A stretch of DNA of 64,000 bases from JBFLYH01 sp964630235 (lineage in GTDB: Bacteria > Oederibacteriota > JAAXVQ01 > JAUVAV01). The stretch is taken from the NCBI GenBank assembly GCA_964630235.1, contig CAZVUO010000004.1, forward strand, positions 62,001 to 126,000. Direction: 5' to 3'. The position numbers and the translations under genes are program-made. Positions 39,522-48,164 of this stretch are shown here, piece after piece (the first letter of the stretch is position 1; each line of letters begins with the position of its first letter). The notes beneath the pieces are model-generated. The model did no database searches. It saw only the letters and a program-made list of their open reading frames with translations, and was not told the origin of the DNA.

Positions 39522-40835
39522 TTAGAGAATTTCCGCGGCCAGGGCCGCCAGGGGCGAACGCTCGCTTTTCGTCAAGGTAATGTGCCCGAAGAGCGGCTGG
39601 GCCTTGAAATGCTCCACCAGATACGTCAGACCGTTGGAGTTGGAGTCCAGGTAGGGATTGTCAATTTGGTAGGGGTCGCCGGTGAGCACGACCTTGGAGC
39701 CTTCGCCGGCGCGGGACACGATGGTCTTGACCTCGTGAGGGGTCAGGTTCTGGGCTTCGTCCACGATGATGAACTGCTTGGGGATCGAACGGCCGCGGAT
39801 ATAGGTCAGCGACTCGAGCACGATCTTGCCGCTTTCATTCAAATAGCGCAGCGTTCCTTCGCCGGTCTCCTCGGCCTCGCCGTTCTGGTCCATGAGGAAT
39901 TCCAGGTTGTCGAAGATCGGCTGCATCCAGGGGGCGACCTTTTCTTCCTTCGTGCCGGGCAGATAGCCGATGTCCCGGCCCAGGGGGATCACCGGCCGGG
40001 TCACCAGAATGCGGCGGTACCGGCGTTCGTCCAGGGTGACCCGCAGGGCGGCGGCAATGGCCAGCAGGGTTTTGCCCGTGCCGGCCGTCCCCACCAGCGT
40101 GACCAGGGGAATGTTGTTATCGAGCAGCAGCTCCAGGGCGAATTTCTGCCGCAGGTTCTTGGCCTTGATCCCCCAAATTTCCTGATCGCCCAGCACCAAG
40201 GGCACCAGGGTCCGGTCCTTGGCGTTGACCTTGCTCAACGCGCTCTGGCGCGAGGCGCCGCCCGCGTCGCGCAGAATCACGAACTGGTTCGGATACACTT
40301 CCTGGTCGCCCAGCGGGAGTTTTTTGTCCGCGTAGAACTGATTGATGACCTCGGGCGCCATGTCCAGGTTGGTCACACCCGAGTACAGCTCGTCAATGTT
40401 CACCTTGTGGTGCTCGAAATCCTCGGCCACCACGCCGAAGACGTCGGCCTTGACCCGCAGGTTCACATCCTTCGTGACCAGGCGCACGTTCTCCACGCCC
40501 CGCTGCTGCAGGGACATGGCCAGGGCCAGGATCTGGTTGTCAATCTTGCTGTTGTCGAGGCCCTTGAGCTCCAGGTCCGGCATCTCGACCGGGATCTTCA
40601 GGAGGCCGCCGTTCTCCATGGCCACGCCCTTGGAGAGGGACCCTTTGCCCCGCAGGCCGTCCACGAAACGCGACACGGCCCGGGCGTTTTTCCCTTTTTC
40701 GTCATTGAGCTTCTTGAACTTGTCCAGCTCTTCCAGCGCGAGAATGGGGATGACGACGATGTTGTCCTCGAACATGGCCACGGCCTGCGGGTTGTGCAGC
40801 AGGACGTTGGTGTCCAGAATGAACGTTTTTTGCAT
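39522..40835 (-). CDS. PhoH family ATPase with N-terminal PIN domain (YlaK-like)
   Basis: 437 residues. The N-terminal PIN domain (FILDTNVLLHNPQAV, with conserved Asp) is followed by a PhoH ATPase domain: Walker A VTLVGTAGTGKTLL, Walker B QFIIVDEAQNLTPHEVKTIVSRAG and the sensor VVLTGDPYQIDNPYLD. The PIN-PhoH fusion is thought to be an RNase/helicase-type RNA-processing enzyme. It is monocistronic here, followed by repeats on the upstream side. Confidence 0.93.
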   Translation of the reverse strand: MQKTFILDTNVLLHNPQAVAMFEDNIVVIPILALEELDKFKKLNDEKGKNARAVSRFVDGLRGKGSLSKGVAMENGGLLKIPVEMPDLELKGLDNSKIDNQILALAMSLQQRGVENVRLVTKDVNLRVKADVFGVVAEDFEHHKVNIDELYSGVTNLDMAPEVINQFYADKKLPLGDQEVYPNQFVILRDAGGASRQSALSKVNAKDRTLVPLVLGDQEIWGIKAKNLRQKFALELLLDNNIPLVTLVGTAGTGKTLLAIAAALRVTLDERRYRRILVTRPVIPLGRDIGYLPGTKEEKVAPWMQPIFDNLEFLMDQNGEAEETGEGTLRYLNESGKIVLESLTYIRGRSIPKQFIIVDEAQNLTPHEVKTIVSRAGEGSKVVLTGDPYQIDNPYLDSNSNGLTYLVEHFKAQPLFGHITLTKSERSPLAALAAEIL

Positions 40836-40856
40836 GCGTCACCTATTTTCATTTGG

Positions 40857-40943
40857 TCACCCCGGAATGGCACGATCCGGGGTCCAGGTCGAGTCGGGTT
40901 TTCAAGTCCCTGGATTCCGGCTAAAAGCATGCCGGAATGACGG
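40857..40943. repeat. Two adjacent REP-like palindromes
   Basis: GTCACCCCGGAATGG...CCGGGGTCCAGG (40857-40887) and TGGATTCCGGCTAAAAGCATGCCGGAATGACGG (40909-40943), here given as boundaries. Both belong to the GGATTCCGGC dispersed family, between phoH and ilvE. Confidence 0.75.
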
Positions 40944-40982
40944 CGGTATAAAACCAAGCGGAAAAAAGCCGGATGCTCTCTC

Positions 40983-41903
40983 TTACCGGACCTTTTCCAG
41001 CCAGCCGTGCTTGTCCGGCCGTTCGCCGCGCAGGACGCCGAAGAACGCGGCCTGGATGGCTTTGGTGATCGGCCCGCGGCTGCCTTCGCCCACGGACACG
41101 TTGTCCACCTTGGCGATGGGCGTGATCTCGGCGGCCGTGCCGCACATGAAGGCTTCGTCCGCGGTGTACAGGCTCTCCCGTGGCAGCACGTGCTGTTTGA
41201 CTTCGTAACCCAGTTCGCGCGCGAGCTGGAACACGCAGTGCCGGGTGATGCCCGGCAGGATGCTCGAGGACGAGGGCGGCGTGAACAGGATCCCGTTCTT
41301 GACGATGAACACGTTCTCCCCCGACCCCTCGGACACGTAGCCGAACGTGTCCAGGGCGATGCCCTCGTCGAAGCCGTCGGCCATGGCCTCCAGCTTGATG
41401 AGTTGGGAATTCATGTAGTTGGAGGCCACCTTGGCCATGGTGGGCAGCGTGTTGGGTGCCGGCCGGTTCCAGGACGAGATGCGCACCGACACGCCCTTCT
41501 CCATGCCCTCCTCGCCGAGGTACGCCCCCCACTCCCAAGCGGCCACGGCCGTCACCAACGGACAGTTCAAAGGGTTGACGCCCAGCGAATGATACCCCCG
41601 GAAGGCGAAGGGGCGGATATAACCGCTGGTCAAGTCGTTGGCTGCCACGGTTTCCTTGACCGCCTCGCAAAGCTGGTCCACGGTATACGGGATGGGCATG
41701 CGGTAGATCTTGGCCGAATCGAACATGCGCTTCAGGTGCTCGCGCATGCGCAGCACGAACGAGCCTTTCGGGTTTTGGTACATGCGCATGCCGTCGAAGG
41801 CGCAGGACGCGTAGTGAACGACGTGCGAAAGCACGTGGATCTTGGCCTCGTCCCAAGGCACCAGCTTGCCGTCCATCCAGATGAATTTTCCGGTAAATCC
41901 CAT
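40983..41903 (-). CDS. ilvE: Branched-chain amino acid aminotransferase
   Basis: 306 residues from the ATG at 41903; upstream in-frame ATGs lie in non-conserved sequence. Class IV aminotransferase features are HVVHYASCAFDGMRMY, FAFRGYHSLGV, KVASNYMNSQLIKLEA and VSEGSGENVFIVKNG, with PLP Lys in the KVASNY motif. The C-terminus has FMCGTAAEITPI. It transfers the amino group between glutamate and the branched-chain 2-oxo acids. The gene is monocistronic, with a promoter just upstream. Confidence 0.95.
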   Translation of the reverse strand: MGFTGKFIWMDGKLVPWDEAKIHVLSHVVHYASCAFDGMRMYQNPKGSFVLRMREHLKRMFDSAKIYRMPIPYTVDQLCEAVKETVAANDLTSGYIRPFAFRGYHSLGVNPLNCPLVTAVAAWEWGAYLGEEGMEKGVSVRISSWNRPAPNTLPTMAKVASNYMNSQLIKLEAMADGFDEGIALDTFGYVSEGSGENVFIVKNGILFTPPSSSSILPGITRHCVFQLARELGYEVKQHVLPRESLYTADEAFMCGTAAEITPIAKVDNVSVGEGSRGPITKAIQAAFFGVLRGERPDKHGWLEKVR

Positions 41904-41962
41904 GATCGAACCTCGCGATCTCGCGCCGGGCGAAAGCAAGCGCGGGGTTTTTTTGGACGATA

Positions 41963-41991
41963 ATCTTACCCCGCCCCTTCGGGATAAGCAA
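41963..41991 (-). promoter_or_regulatory. Possible ilvE promoter
   Basis: TTGCTT (41986-41991), 17-base spacer, TAAGAT (41963-41968) on the minus strand, 60 bases upstream of the ilvE ATG. The -35 is a weak match. Confidence 0.5.
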
Positions 41992-41997
41992 GCGATT

Positions 41998-42408
41998 TTA
42001 GACTGGGGCCCAAGATGCCCCGCCGCCCCAGTCAATCTCATCGCCAAACCAGAGCGTGAGACCGTGGTAGTTACCCATCGGTGTGCCGAGAAGATCATCA
42101 TAATCTGTGTGGGGCTCTATCTGGATAGCCGCGCCAAAACTTAAGTCCAACCGGTCCTGGTGCGGCAGATAGGACAGGCCCGCCGGGTTGCCAAAATTGA
42201 ACAGATTGATATAGGTGGTTTCGTCCTCAATGGCCAAGTCCGCGTTACCCATGGCCTGCACCCGCAGGCTGTAGCTGGAGGAGACGGGCGTGAACGCCAT
42301 GCTATCTTTTGACAGGAAGGACAAAGCCAGGGCGCAGAACAGGATCCCCGTGGTTAACCCTGTGGCTGAATGAGAACGGAACAGGTTCAGCCTCCCTGGT
42401 TGAGCCAC
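41998..42408 (-). CDS. Short outer-membrane-type protein, probably truncated
   Basis: At most 136 residues, with no ATG in the frame: a GTG at 42408 or a CTG at 42384 after GGGAGG are the only candidate starts. A signal peptide-like stretch (GILFCALALSFLSKDSMA) is followed by SYSLRVQAMGNADLAIEDETT and INLFNFGNPAGLSYLP. From memory, that is how the N-terminal strands of longer outer-membrane proteins look. The rest of a barrel is missing. It overlaps the upstream PilZ gene. It may be a gene remnant or a short secreted protein. Confidence 0.5.
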   Translation of the reverse strand: MAQPGRLNLFRSHSATGLTTGILFCALALSFLSKDSMAFTPVSSSYSLRVQAMGNADLAIEDETTYINLFNFGNPAGLSYLPHQDRLDLSFGAAIQIEPHTDYDDLLGTPMGNYHGLTLWFGDEIDWGGGASWAPV

Positions 42409-42767
42409 AGCTGTTCGAACCAGGTGAGGAACTCGAGGGACTCGGGCGTGATGTCCGTGAACGCCAGACCGGCTTTGTAGGGTTTGGGGACCTGCTTGGG
42501 ATTCTCCGCGATCCAGACCACGCGGGCCTTGGCCTGGATGGTGCGCATGCTCTTGCCTTCGGAGATGGACAAGCTCAGGTTGAGGCGCTGGTTGACCTCC
42601 ATGGGCTCGTCCAGGTAGATCTGCAGCCCGCCCCGGGAGGCGTCATGGGTCACGCCGTCGCCGAAACGCGGATGGTCCTCCTTTTGGTAGCGGAACGGCA
42701 GGTGGATGACAAACCGCGGAAAAACGCGGCGCTCGAATTCAACTTCCCCGTATTTATCATCAGGCAT
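42387..42767 (-). CDS. PilZ domain protein 1
   Basis: 126 residues. The c-di-GMP-binding residues are present: RRVFPR (RxxxR) and DASRGG (DxSxxG). The rest is a single PilZ beta-barrel. It is the last of a run of PilZ genes (42.4-43.7 kb). It likely binds cyclic di-GMP and acts on an unknown partner. Confidence 0.9.
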   Translation of the reverse strand: MPDDKYGEVEFERRVFPRFVIHLPFRYQKEDHPRFGDGVTHDASRGGLQIYLDEPMEVNQRLNLSLSISEGKSMRTIQAKARVVWIAENPKQVPKPYKAGLAFTDITPESLEFLTWFEQLWLNQGG

Positions 42768-42822
42768 GGTTGACTCCCGACTGGCGAGGCAGCGTGACCG
42801 GTCTGTGAAATCCAGCTTTCGT

Positions 42823-43203
42823 TCAGGACTGGGTCGGTTCGGCCTGCCAGGAATTGATGAACTGTTCCCACAAAACCGCGGCCTCGGCGCTCAGTTCCGC
42901 GAATTCCAGACCCACCTGGCAGCGCCAGCCGCCCTCGAACTCGCCCTGGCGCGCCCAGGCCACTTTAGCCCGCGCCCGGCAGTACTGCCGCTCCTCGCCG
43001 ACGGGCAGAAGCAGCGTGATCTCCAGCACGTCACCCTGGTTGACCGGGTTGGGCAGAAGCGCCATGATCCCGCCGAGGGACACGTTCTGGGACACGCCCC
43101 CGGGTTCGAAAGGGCCGCCGCCCGATTGGAAGGCCAGGGGCAGGGAGAAATCCATGCGGGGAAAACGCCGGCGGTCGAATTGCGCGCTGCCAAACCCTTT
43201 CAT
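42823..43203 (-). CDS. PilZ domain protein 2
   Basis: 126 residues. RRFPR and NVSLGG match the RxxxR and NxSxxG c-di-GMP motifs. It is tandem with PilZ 1 and 3 and is the same size as PilZ 1, suggesting an old duplication. No additional domain is seen. Confidence 0.9.
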   Translation of the reverse strand: MKGFGSAQFDRRRFPRMDFSLPLAFQSGGGPFEPGGVSQNVSLGGIMALLPNPVNQGDVLEITLLLPVGEERQYCRARAKVAWARQGEFEGGWRCQVGLEFAELSAEAAVLWEQFINSWQAEPTQS

Positions 43204-43221
43204 GTTTTCCTCCTCGGGGGG

Positions 43222-43665
43222 TCAAGTATACAGGGGCGAGTTCGGCTGGTCCAGTTGGAATTCCACCAGAAATTCCTTCAGCCACTTGCGGTGGCTCTGC
43301 TCCAGGTCCAGGAACTGCACGCCGGCCAGAAAACCGTTGCCCGGAGCCGACGTGCTCCAGGCCACCCGCGACAGGATTTCCACCTGCTGACATTCCTCTT
43401 CCGGGCACAGGAGGTTTTCCGTCGCCAACTGGCGGCGTTCCGGCGGCGGGATGAACAGGGTCAGCATCAGCACTTGGTCGGTCGTGAGCGGCTGGTGCGT
43501 GCGCAGCAGCAATCCCCCGGCGCCCACATCTTCAACCAGGTCGGACCGCATGGCGGACACGCGGTCGCGTTCCAGACAGCGGTAGGTGACCTTCAATTTG
43601 AGCGGGCGGCGCACATAACGCCGCCGTTCCGCGTTGGTTTCACCGCTAAAGACTTCTTCGGGCAT
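43222..43665 (-). CDS. PilZ domain protein 3, divergent
   Basis: 147 residues. RRYVRR fits RxxxR, but the second motif reads EDVGAGG, with Gly in place of the usual Ser (DxSxxG). Binding may be weakened or lost. It lies 12 bases after the large membrane protein gene, probably in the same operon. Confidence 0.85.
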   Translation of the reverse strand: MPEEVFSGETNAERRRYVRRPLKLKVTYRCLERDRVSAMRSDLVEDVGAGGLLLRTHQPLTTDQVLMLTLFIPPPERRQLATENLLCPEEECQQVEILSRVAWSTSAPGNGFLAGVQFLDLEQSHRKWLKEFLVEFQLDQPNSPLYT

Positions 43666-43677
43666 CCGAGTTCCCTC

Positions 43678-46600
43678 CTAGGGCTTCGCGGCGGCGGGGG
43701 CCGGCGTCTCCGCCAGTTCGGGTATGTCGGCGATCTGCAGCAGGTCGGCGCCTGACCACTGCCAGTTGCCGCCGGGCAGCTCGAGCACCAGGCGGCCGCG
43801 CTCCTTGGCCCAGACCCAACTGGGCCAACTGCCCACCCGGAAAACGTACCGCCGGCTCTCGGCCGACGCGCGCAGCTGGAACGTGGCGCGCGTGCCGGCC
43901 CCCGGGCCGCCCCAGCTCAGGGCGGCCGTTTGGCCTTCCAGGGCCTCCGGCACGGCCAGGCGCAGGACCAAGACATTGCCTTGCGCGGGCTTGCCTTCCG
44001 GTGCTTGCAGGGTCAGGCGCACCGGTGCGCCGGATGCGCCGATGGTCAGGTTGTCCGCGGCGGCGGTCACGGTCAGGCCCGCGGGTTCGACCGCCTGCGC
44101 CCCGGCGGCGGGCGCATAGCGGGCCAAGACGCCGCCCTGGCTGGGGTCGTATTTGCTTTGGCCGCCCCAGTACGCCGGAAGCCCGAACAAGGCCAGGGGT
44201 TTCATCCAGGCTTCCGCGGCCGCCGGGTCAGGCACAAAGCCTTCCTGGCTGGGCAGGAGCATCACCTGATTGCCGGTCACGCTGGCCGGCACGAAATTCC
44301 GCAACAGGTACTCGGCCACCGCATACTGGCGGATCACCGGCGAAACCTCATCCGGCGAAGCGGGTTCGGCGGCCGGTGGCGCGGTAATCACCGCCTTCAC
44401 CGGCGCCGCGCGCAGCGCCCGGATCACGTCCTGCTGTTGTTCCAGGGTGGCCTGCGACACGGTGGAGAGGGCGCTGACCGCGGGTGAGCGCGGCACCAGA
44501 AAATACCACAGGGGCTGGTTGGAAAAATCGAAGAACTGATCGCGGGTGCCCACCTGCCCCTCCAAATAGGCCACGCCCTGATCCAGCGCCGAGGCCTGCT
44601 GGGCGGGCAGAAAGGTTTTTTGCAGCTGTTCGGATTGTCCCTGGACGAAGCCATTCACCGGCACGCGGGTCTTATGGCCGAAGCCGCCAGCCCATTCAGG
44701 CAGCGGCCGGCCGCCGGGATAAGCCAGGAAGGCCGGCAGCAAAGCCAGCAGAAAAACCAGCGACCGGAGCCTGCGCTGCCTGCGGGAGAGCTGGTAGAGC
44801 AGAAAAGCCAGCAGCATGAAGGCCAGCGGCAGGGCGTCCCGCAGAAACGCCCAGTCGCCGCGTCCCAGAAAGCGCATCCAGAACCCGCCGACCAGCACGA
44901 TCAGGAGCAGCACGTTCCACAGCGGGGCCTCGCCCTCGGTTTGACTGCGCCACTCGGCCAGCCAGACTAAAACCCCCGCGGCCAGCACCAGCGGCGGCAG
45001 CAGGAACAAGAGCTGCGCCGCCAGGCCGGGCGCCTCTCCCCAGCCGGGCAGCGGCAGGCCGAAGATGGCCCCGTAGGTGTTCAGGACCCAGGCGAAGTTC
45101 TGGAAATACGCACCCAGGCTGCCGCTCATGGCCAGATACAGCCACCACGGCAGGGAGATCACGAGCACGCCCCCGAGGTAGATCCCGAAATGCGCCGCGC
45201 GCTGAAGCCATTCTTTTTTTCCCCACAGGACATAGACCGCCAGCAGGGCCGCGTGCCCGGCAAACGCCACCAGCCCCGCGGTGTAGGACGCGAGCAGGGA
45301 CAGGACCGTAAACAGCGCGGACAGCAGCAGGATGTGCCACCGGGGCCGCTGCAGATAATAAAGGGTGAAGATGAACCCCACCAGCGGGAAAAAGAACCGC
45401 GCCTGGGGGATGGTGCCGGCGGCGCCGGACAGCACCACCAGGATATACATCAAAGCCCAGGGCCAGGGGAGGCAGAAAACGGAGAGCAGATAGACGGCCA
45501 CCAGGCCCAGGGGCGCCAGGTAGTTCAGCCACAGGCGGAAGGCGCCCACCGTGGGGCCGAGCCAGCTGACCGCGGTCAGGCCGCTGACCACATCGGTCAG
45601 GAACCCATGGCGCAGCAAAATTTCCTTAAAGGGCAGTTTTCCCTGCAGAACGGCCTGGGCGATACCGAGCGCTTCCCCGTCTTTCCACAGATCGAGGGCG
45701 CCGGTCACGGCCGCCGGGCTGTAGGCGCCGCCCGCGGGCCAAAACGCCACGGCCAGCAGCAGGCAGGGGATGGCCAGGATCAGCATCAGAGCGCGGAAAA
45801 GCTCCTCCCAGGACGGCACCAGCTCCAGCGGCAGGCGGCGCAGGCGAAGCAGGGCCAGGGTCAGCGCCGCCAGGAGGCCCGCGGCCGCCGCGATGAACAA
45901 CCACAACGCGAGAGGACCGAGTGCATGCTCGGCCACGACCTGTCCCTGCGCGAGATACTGCACCCCGCTGAAGGTATTGAGCGGCAGGATCGCCAGGGGA
46001 AGCACGGCCAGGGCCAAGGCCAGGTAGACCTGGTCGAACGTCTGCCCGCGGAATATCCAGTTCAATCCCCAAGCCGCCAGCAGAGAACCCAGCCATCCGG
46101 CCAGGCCCAGCCCAAGCGGGAACCAAAGACCCAGGCCGGCCGGACCAGCACCGAGCGTTTGGAGAAACCATCCCACTCCGCCGAATAAGGCGATGACCGC
46201 GCCAAAGGTAAAAAGACCCAGGGGCTGGTACTCGGTTTCCGTGGGGTGCGCGACGAACAATTTGCGTTTATCCCGCTGTTCCCCCAGGGCCGCCAGAAAA
46301 AATCCCGCGGCCAGCAGCACGAACGCCGCGGCGGAAAAGTGGAAGTCGGCGCGGCCCTGCATCAGGCTGGTGATCTGCGGCAGAAAGGCGGCAAACGGCA
46401 CGGCCGCGCGCTTCAGGGCGGTCGCGGCCGGCAGCGGGGCCACCACGCGCTGGCCCTGGGCAAGCAGCACCCACAGCCATTGGCCCAGCCAGGCGCCCCC
46501 AATGCCGGCGGCCGCCAGCAGCCAGGCTTTCAGTCCCGTGCCGCCCACGGGCAATCCCAAAGCCAGGGGCCCCACGACGCCCTCCGGCGCGGAAACAGGC

Positions 46601-46737
46601 CCGGTCCAGCCCGCGAGAAGCGTCCATCCCAGGGCAGCGCCCGCCGCCAGGCCGGAAACAAGAACCAGCCCGCGCTGAATGATCAGGTCCTCGGAACGGG
46701 CCCCTTCATGAATCGCGCTGCTGACATTTTCACTCAT
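43678..46737 (-). CDS. Large polytopic membrane protein with extracytoplasmic C-domain, function unknown
   Basis: 1019 residues from the ATG at 46737 (an ATG at 46758 is an alternative). About 18-20 hydrophobic segments fill the first 680 residues, interrupted by GKLPFKEILLRHGFLTDVVSG, a conserved-looking loop resembling GT-C glycosyltransferases. The last 340 residues are extracytoplasmic and include a beta-sandwich-like end (LTLQAPEGKPAQGNVLVLRLAVPE, then VFRVGSWPSW). It could be a glycan or lipid glycosyltransferase or a polymer ligase. I do not assign it. PilZ genes adjacent on both sides suggest c-di-GMP control of envelope glycan. Confidence 0.75.
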   Translation of the reverse strand: MSENVSSAIHEGARSEDLIIQRGLVLVSGLAAGAALGWTLLAGWTGPVSAPEGVVGPLALGLPVGGTGLKAWLLAAAGIGGAWLGQWLWVLLAQGQRVVAPLPAATALKRAAVPFAAFLPQITSLMQGRADFHFSAAAFVLLAAGFFLAALGEQRDKRKLFVAHPTETEYQPLGLFTFGAVIALFGGVGWFLQTLGAGPAGLGLWFPLGLGLAGWLGSLLAAWGLNWIFRGQTFDQVYLALALAVLPLAILPLNTFSGVQYLAQGQVVAEHALGPLALWLFIAAAAGLLAALTLALLRLRRLPLELVPSWEELFRALMLILAIPCLLLAVAFWPAGGAYSPAAVTGALDLWKDGEALGIAQAVLQGKLPFKEILLRHGFLTDVVSGLTAVSWLGPTVGAFRLWLNYLAPLGLVAVYLLSVFCLPWPWALMYILVVLSGAAGTIPQARFFFPLVGFIFTLYYLQRPRWHILLLSALFTVLSLLASYTAGLVAFAGHAALLAVYVLWGKKEWLQRAAHFGIYLGGVLVISLPWWLYLAMSGSLGAYFQNFAWVLNTYGAIFGLPLPGWGEAPGLAAQLLFLLPPLVLAAGVLVWLAEWRSQTEGEAPLWNVLLLIVLVGGFWMRFLGRGDWAFLRDALPLAFMLLAFLLYQLSRRQRRLRSLVFLLALLPAFLAYPGGRPLPEWAGGFGHKTRVPVNGFVQGQSEQLQKTFLPAQQASALDQGVAYLEGQVGTRDQFFDFSNQPLWYFLVPRSPAVSALSTVSQATLEQQQDVIRALRAAPVKAVITAPPAAEPASPDEVSPVIRQYAVAEYLLRNFVPASVTGNQVMLLPSQEGFVPDPAAAEAWMKPLALFGLPAYWGGQSKYDPSQGGVLARYAPAAGAQAVEPAGLTVTAAADNLTIGASGAPVRLTLQAPEGKPAQGNVLVLRLAVPEALEGQTAALSWGGPGAGTRATFQLRASAESRRYVFRVGSWPSWVWAKERGRLVLELPGGNWQWSGADLLQIADIPELAETPAPAAAKP

Positions 46738-46797
46738 ACGGCGGTCTCCCTTGTTCACGACGGTCCGGATTCAACCCGGCCAGAAAAAGCAGGCTGC

Positions 46798-47718
46798 TTA
46801 TTTAAACACATCAATGCCGGTATACGTCTTGACGTTGATGGGTGTGCCGGCCACGAACAATTGGTAGTACAGGCGCTTCCCCACGGCCGCGCCGCCGGTA
46901 TTCCCCACGAACCCCAGGCGGTCGCCCCGCAAAAGGGTCTGGCCCGGGCTGACCTCCAGGTTTTTAAGGTGACAGTAGAGCGTGGCGAAGGAAAAGCCGT
47001 GGTCAATGAGGACCGTGTTGCCGAGCATGGGCAGGTTCTCCGCCAGCCGCACCAAGCCGTCGGCCGCGGCGTTAATTTCCACGGCCGTGGCGCTGACGGG
47101 AGCGATCTCCAGGCCTTCCAGAGCGACTTCGGCCCTGCCCACGTATTCCCGCCGCGCGCCGAACTCGGAAACGATCTCCCCGCCCAGAGGCAGCAGCAGG
47201 TCCTGCAGTTTCGCGGCTTTATATTTGGAGGTGGCGAGCAGTTCCTGGACCTTCATCCGGTCCTTGATATACTGCTCCGTGTTGAACTTCTTGGCGGGAA
47301 CCGTCTGCAACGGCCGGGGCAGGAAATCCGGAAGGATCTGGATCTGGAATTCCTCCCGGATCGCAGGCCCTTTTTCACGGGGATAGAAAACCAGGGTCAG
47401 CGGATATTCCCCCGGGTCCACCTTGGGCACAGGCACGAAAGCGGTAAAGGTGCCGGGCGCGAGATCCCGGCGGGGGTAGAGGCGGTACGTTTTGTCCAGG
47501 AACCGCAGAAAACCGCCGCGGATCTCCGGAGGCCGCACCACGCCGATGCTGAGCACTTCGCCGGGTGAAGCCTGGTCCTGCGGCAGAATGTACTGGATTT
47601 TTTGAGCCAGACGCTCGCTGGTTGAAGCACACCCGGCCAAGAGCGCCACAAGCAGAATGGCCGGAACACGGAGAATGAGGTTTCGCACGAGGGGTTGGCT
47701 CCTGTTGATATGATTCAT
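46798..47718 (-). CDS. Degenerate LytM (M23) lipoprotein, probably non-catalytic
   Basis: 306 residues from the ATG at 47718. A lipobox (LVALLAGCAS) shows it is a lipoprotein. The C-terminal LytM/M23 domain (ENLPMLGNTVLIDHGFSFATLYCHLKNLEV, GDRLGFVGNTG) retains the HGFSFATLYCHL strand. The first zinc motif (normally HxGxD) reads ALEGLEIA, lacking the His and Asp. It is therefore likely a regulator of an amidase, as with EnvC or NlpD, rather than an active peptidase. It lies between the PilZ 4 gene and the large membrane protein gene. Confidence 0.85.
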   Translation of the reverse strand: MNHINRSQPLVRNLILRVPAILLVALLAGCASTSERLAQKIQYILPQDQASPGEVLSIGVVRPPEIRGGFLRFLDKTYRLYPRRDLAPGTFTAFVPVPKVDPGEYPLTLVFYPREKGPAIREEFQIQILPDFLPRPLQTVPAKKFNTEQYIKDRMKVQELLATSKYKAAKLQDLLLPLGGEIVSEFGARREYVGRAEVALEGLEIAPVSATAVEINAAADGLVRLAENLPMLGNTVLIDHGFSFATLYCHLKNLEVSPGQTLLRGDRLGFVGNTGGAAVGKRLYYQLFVAGTPINVKTYTGIDVFK

Positions 47719-47749
47719 TATTATCGGACGCCGGCGGGAGGCGTCAAGC

Positions 47750-48124
47750 CTATAATTCGATGGACTCTTGGCGGTAGTAGGAATCCATAACCGCTTTGAT
47801 CTCGGACCGCAGGGTGCTTTCCCGCGCCTTGGACGCGGTTTCAAACTTCATGCCGTACTGGTACATGAGCGGGCCCGCGGTCCGGACCCAGCGGACCACG
47901 CCGCGCACTTCAAGCGGCTCGCGGTTTTCCAGGGTTGGCAGATAGATGATGATCCGGTCGTTCAGCTTCAGTTTGAGGGGAGAACGCAATCCGATGCCTT
48001 CCTCCGACAGATTGAGAATGTCGGCAAAAACCGCCATATGGATGTCCCCGGCCTCGGGAAGCACCTCGGTCCGGACCCGAAAGGCAGGCTGTACCCGCGA
48101 GGAGTGTCTGCGTTCCTGGCTCAT
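47750..48124 (-). CDS. PilZ domain protein 4
   Basis: 124 residues from the ATG at 48124, with AGGAGG 8 bases upstream; a GTG at 48133 overlaps that site. RRHSSR (RxxxR) and NLSEEG (NxSxxG) are intact. It is the first gene of the run that continues with the LytM-like lipoprotein. Confidence 0.9.
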   Translation of the reverse strand: MSQERRHSSRVQPAFRVRTEVLPEAGDIHMAVFADILNLSEEGIGLRSPLKLKLNDRIIIYLPTLENREPLEVRGVVRWVRTAGPLMYQYGMKFETASKARESTLRSEIKAVMDSYYRQESIEL

Positions 48125-48164
48125 CTTCGCCACCTCCTGTTACCCTGTCCGGCCTAACCGGCCG

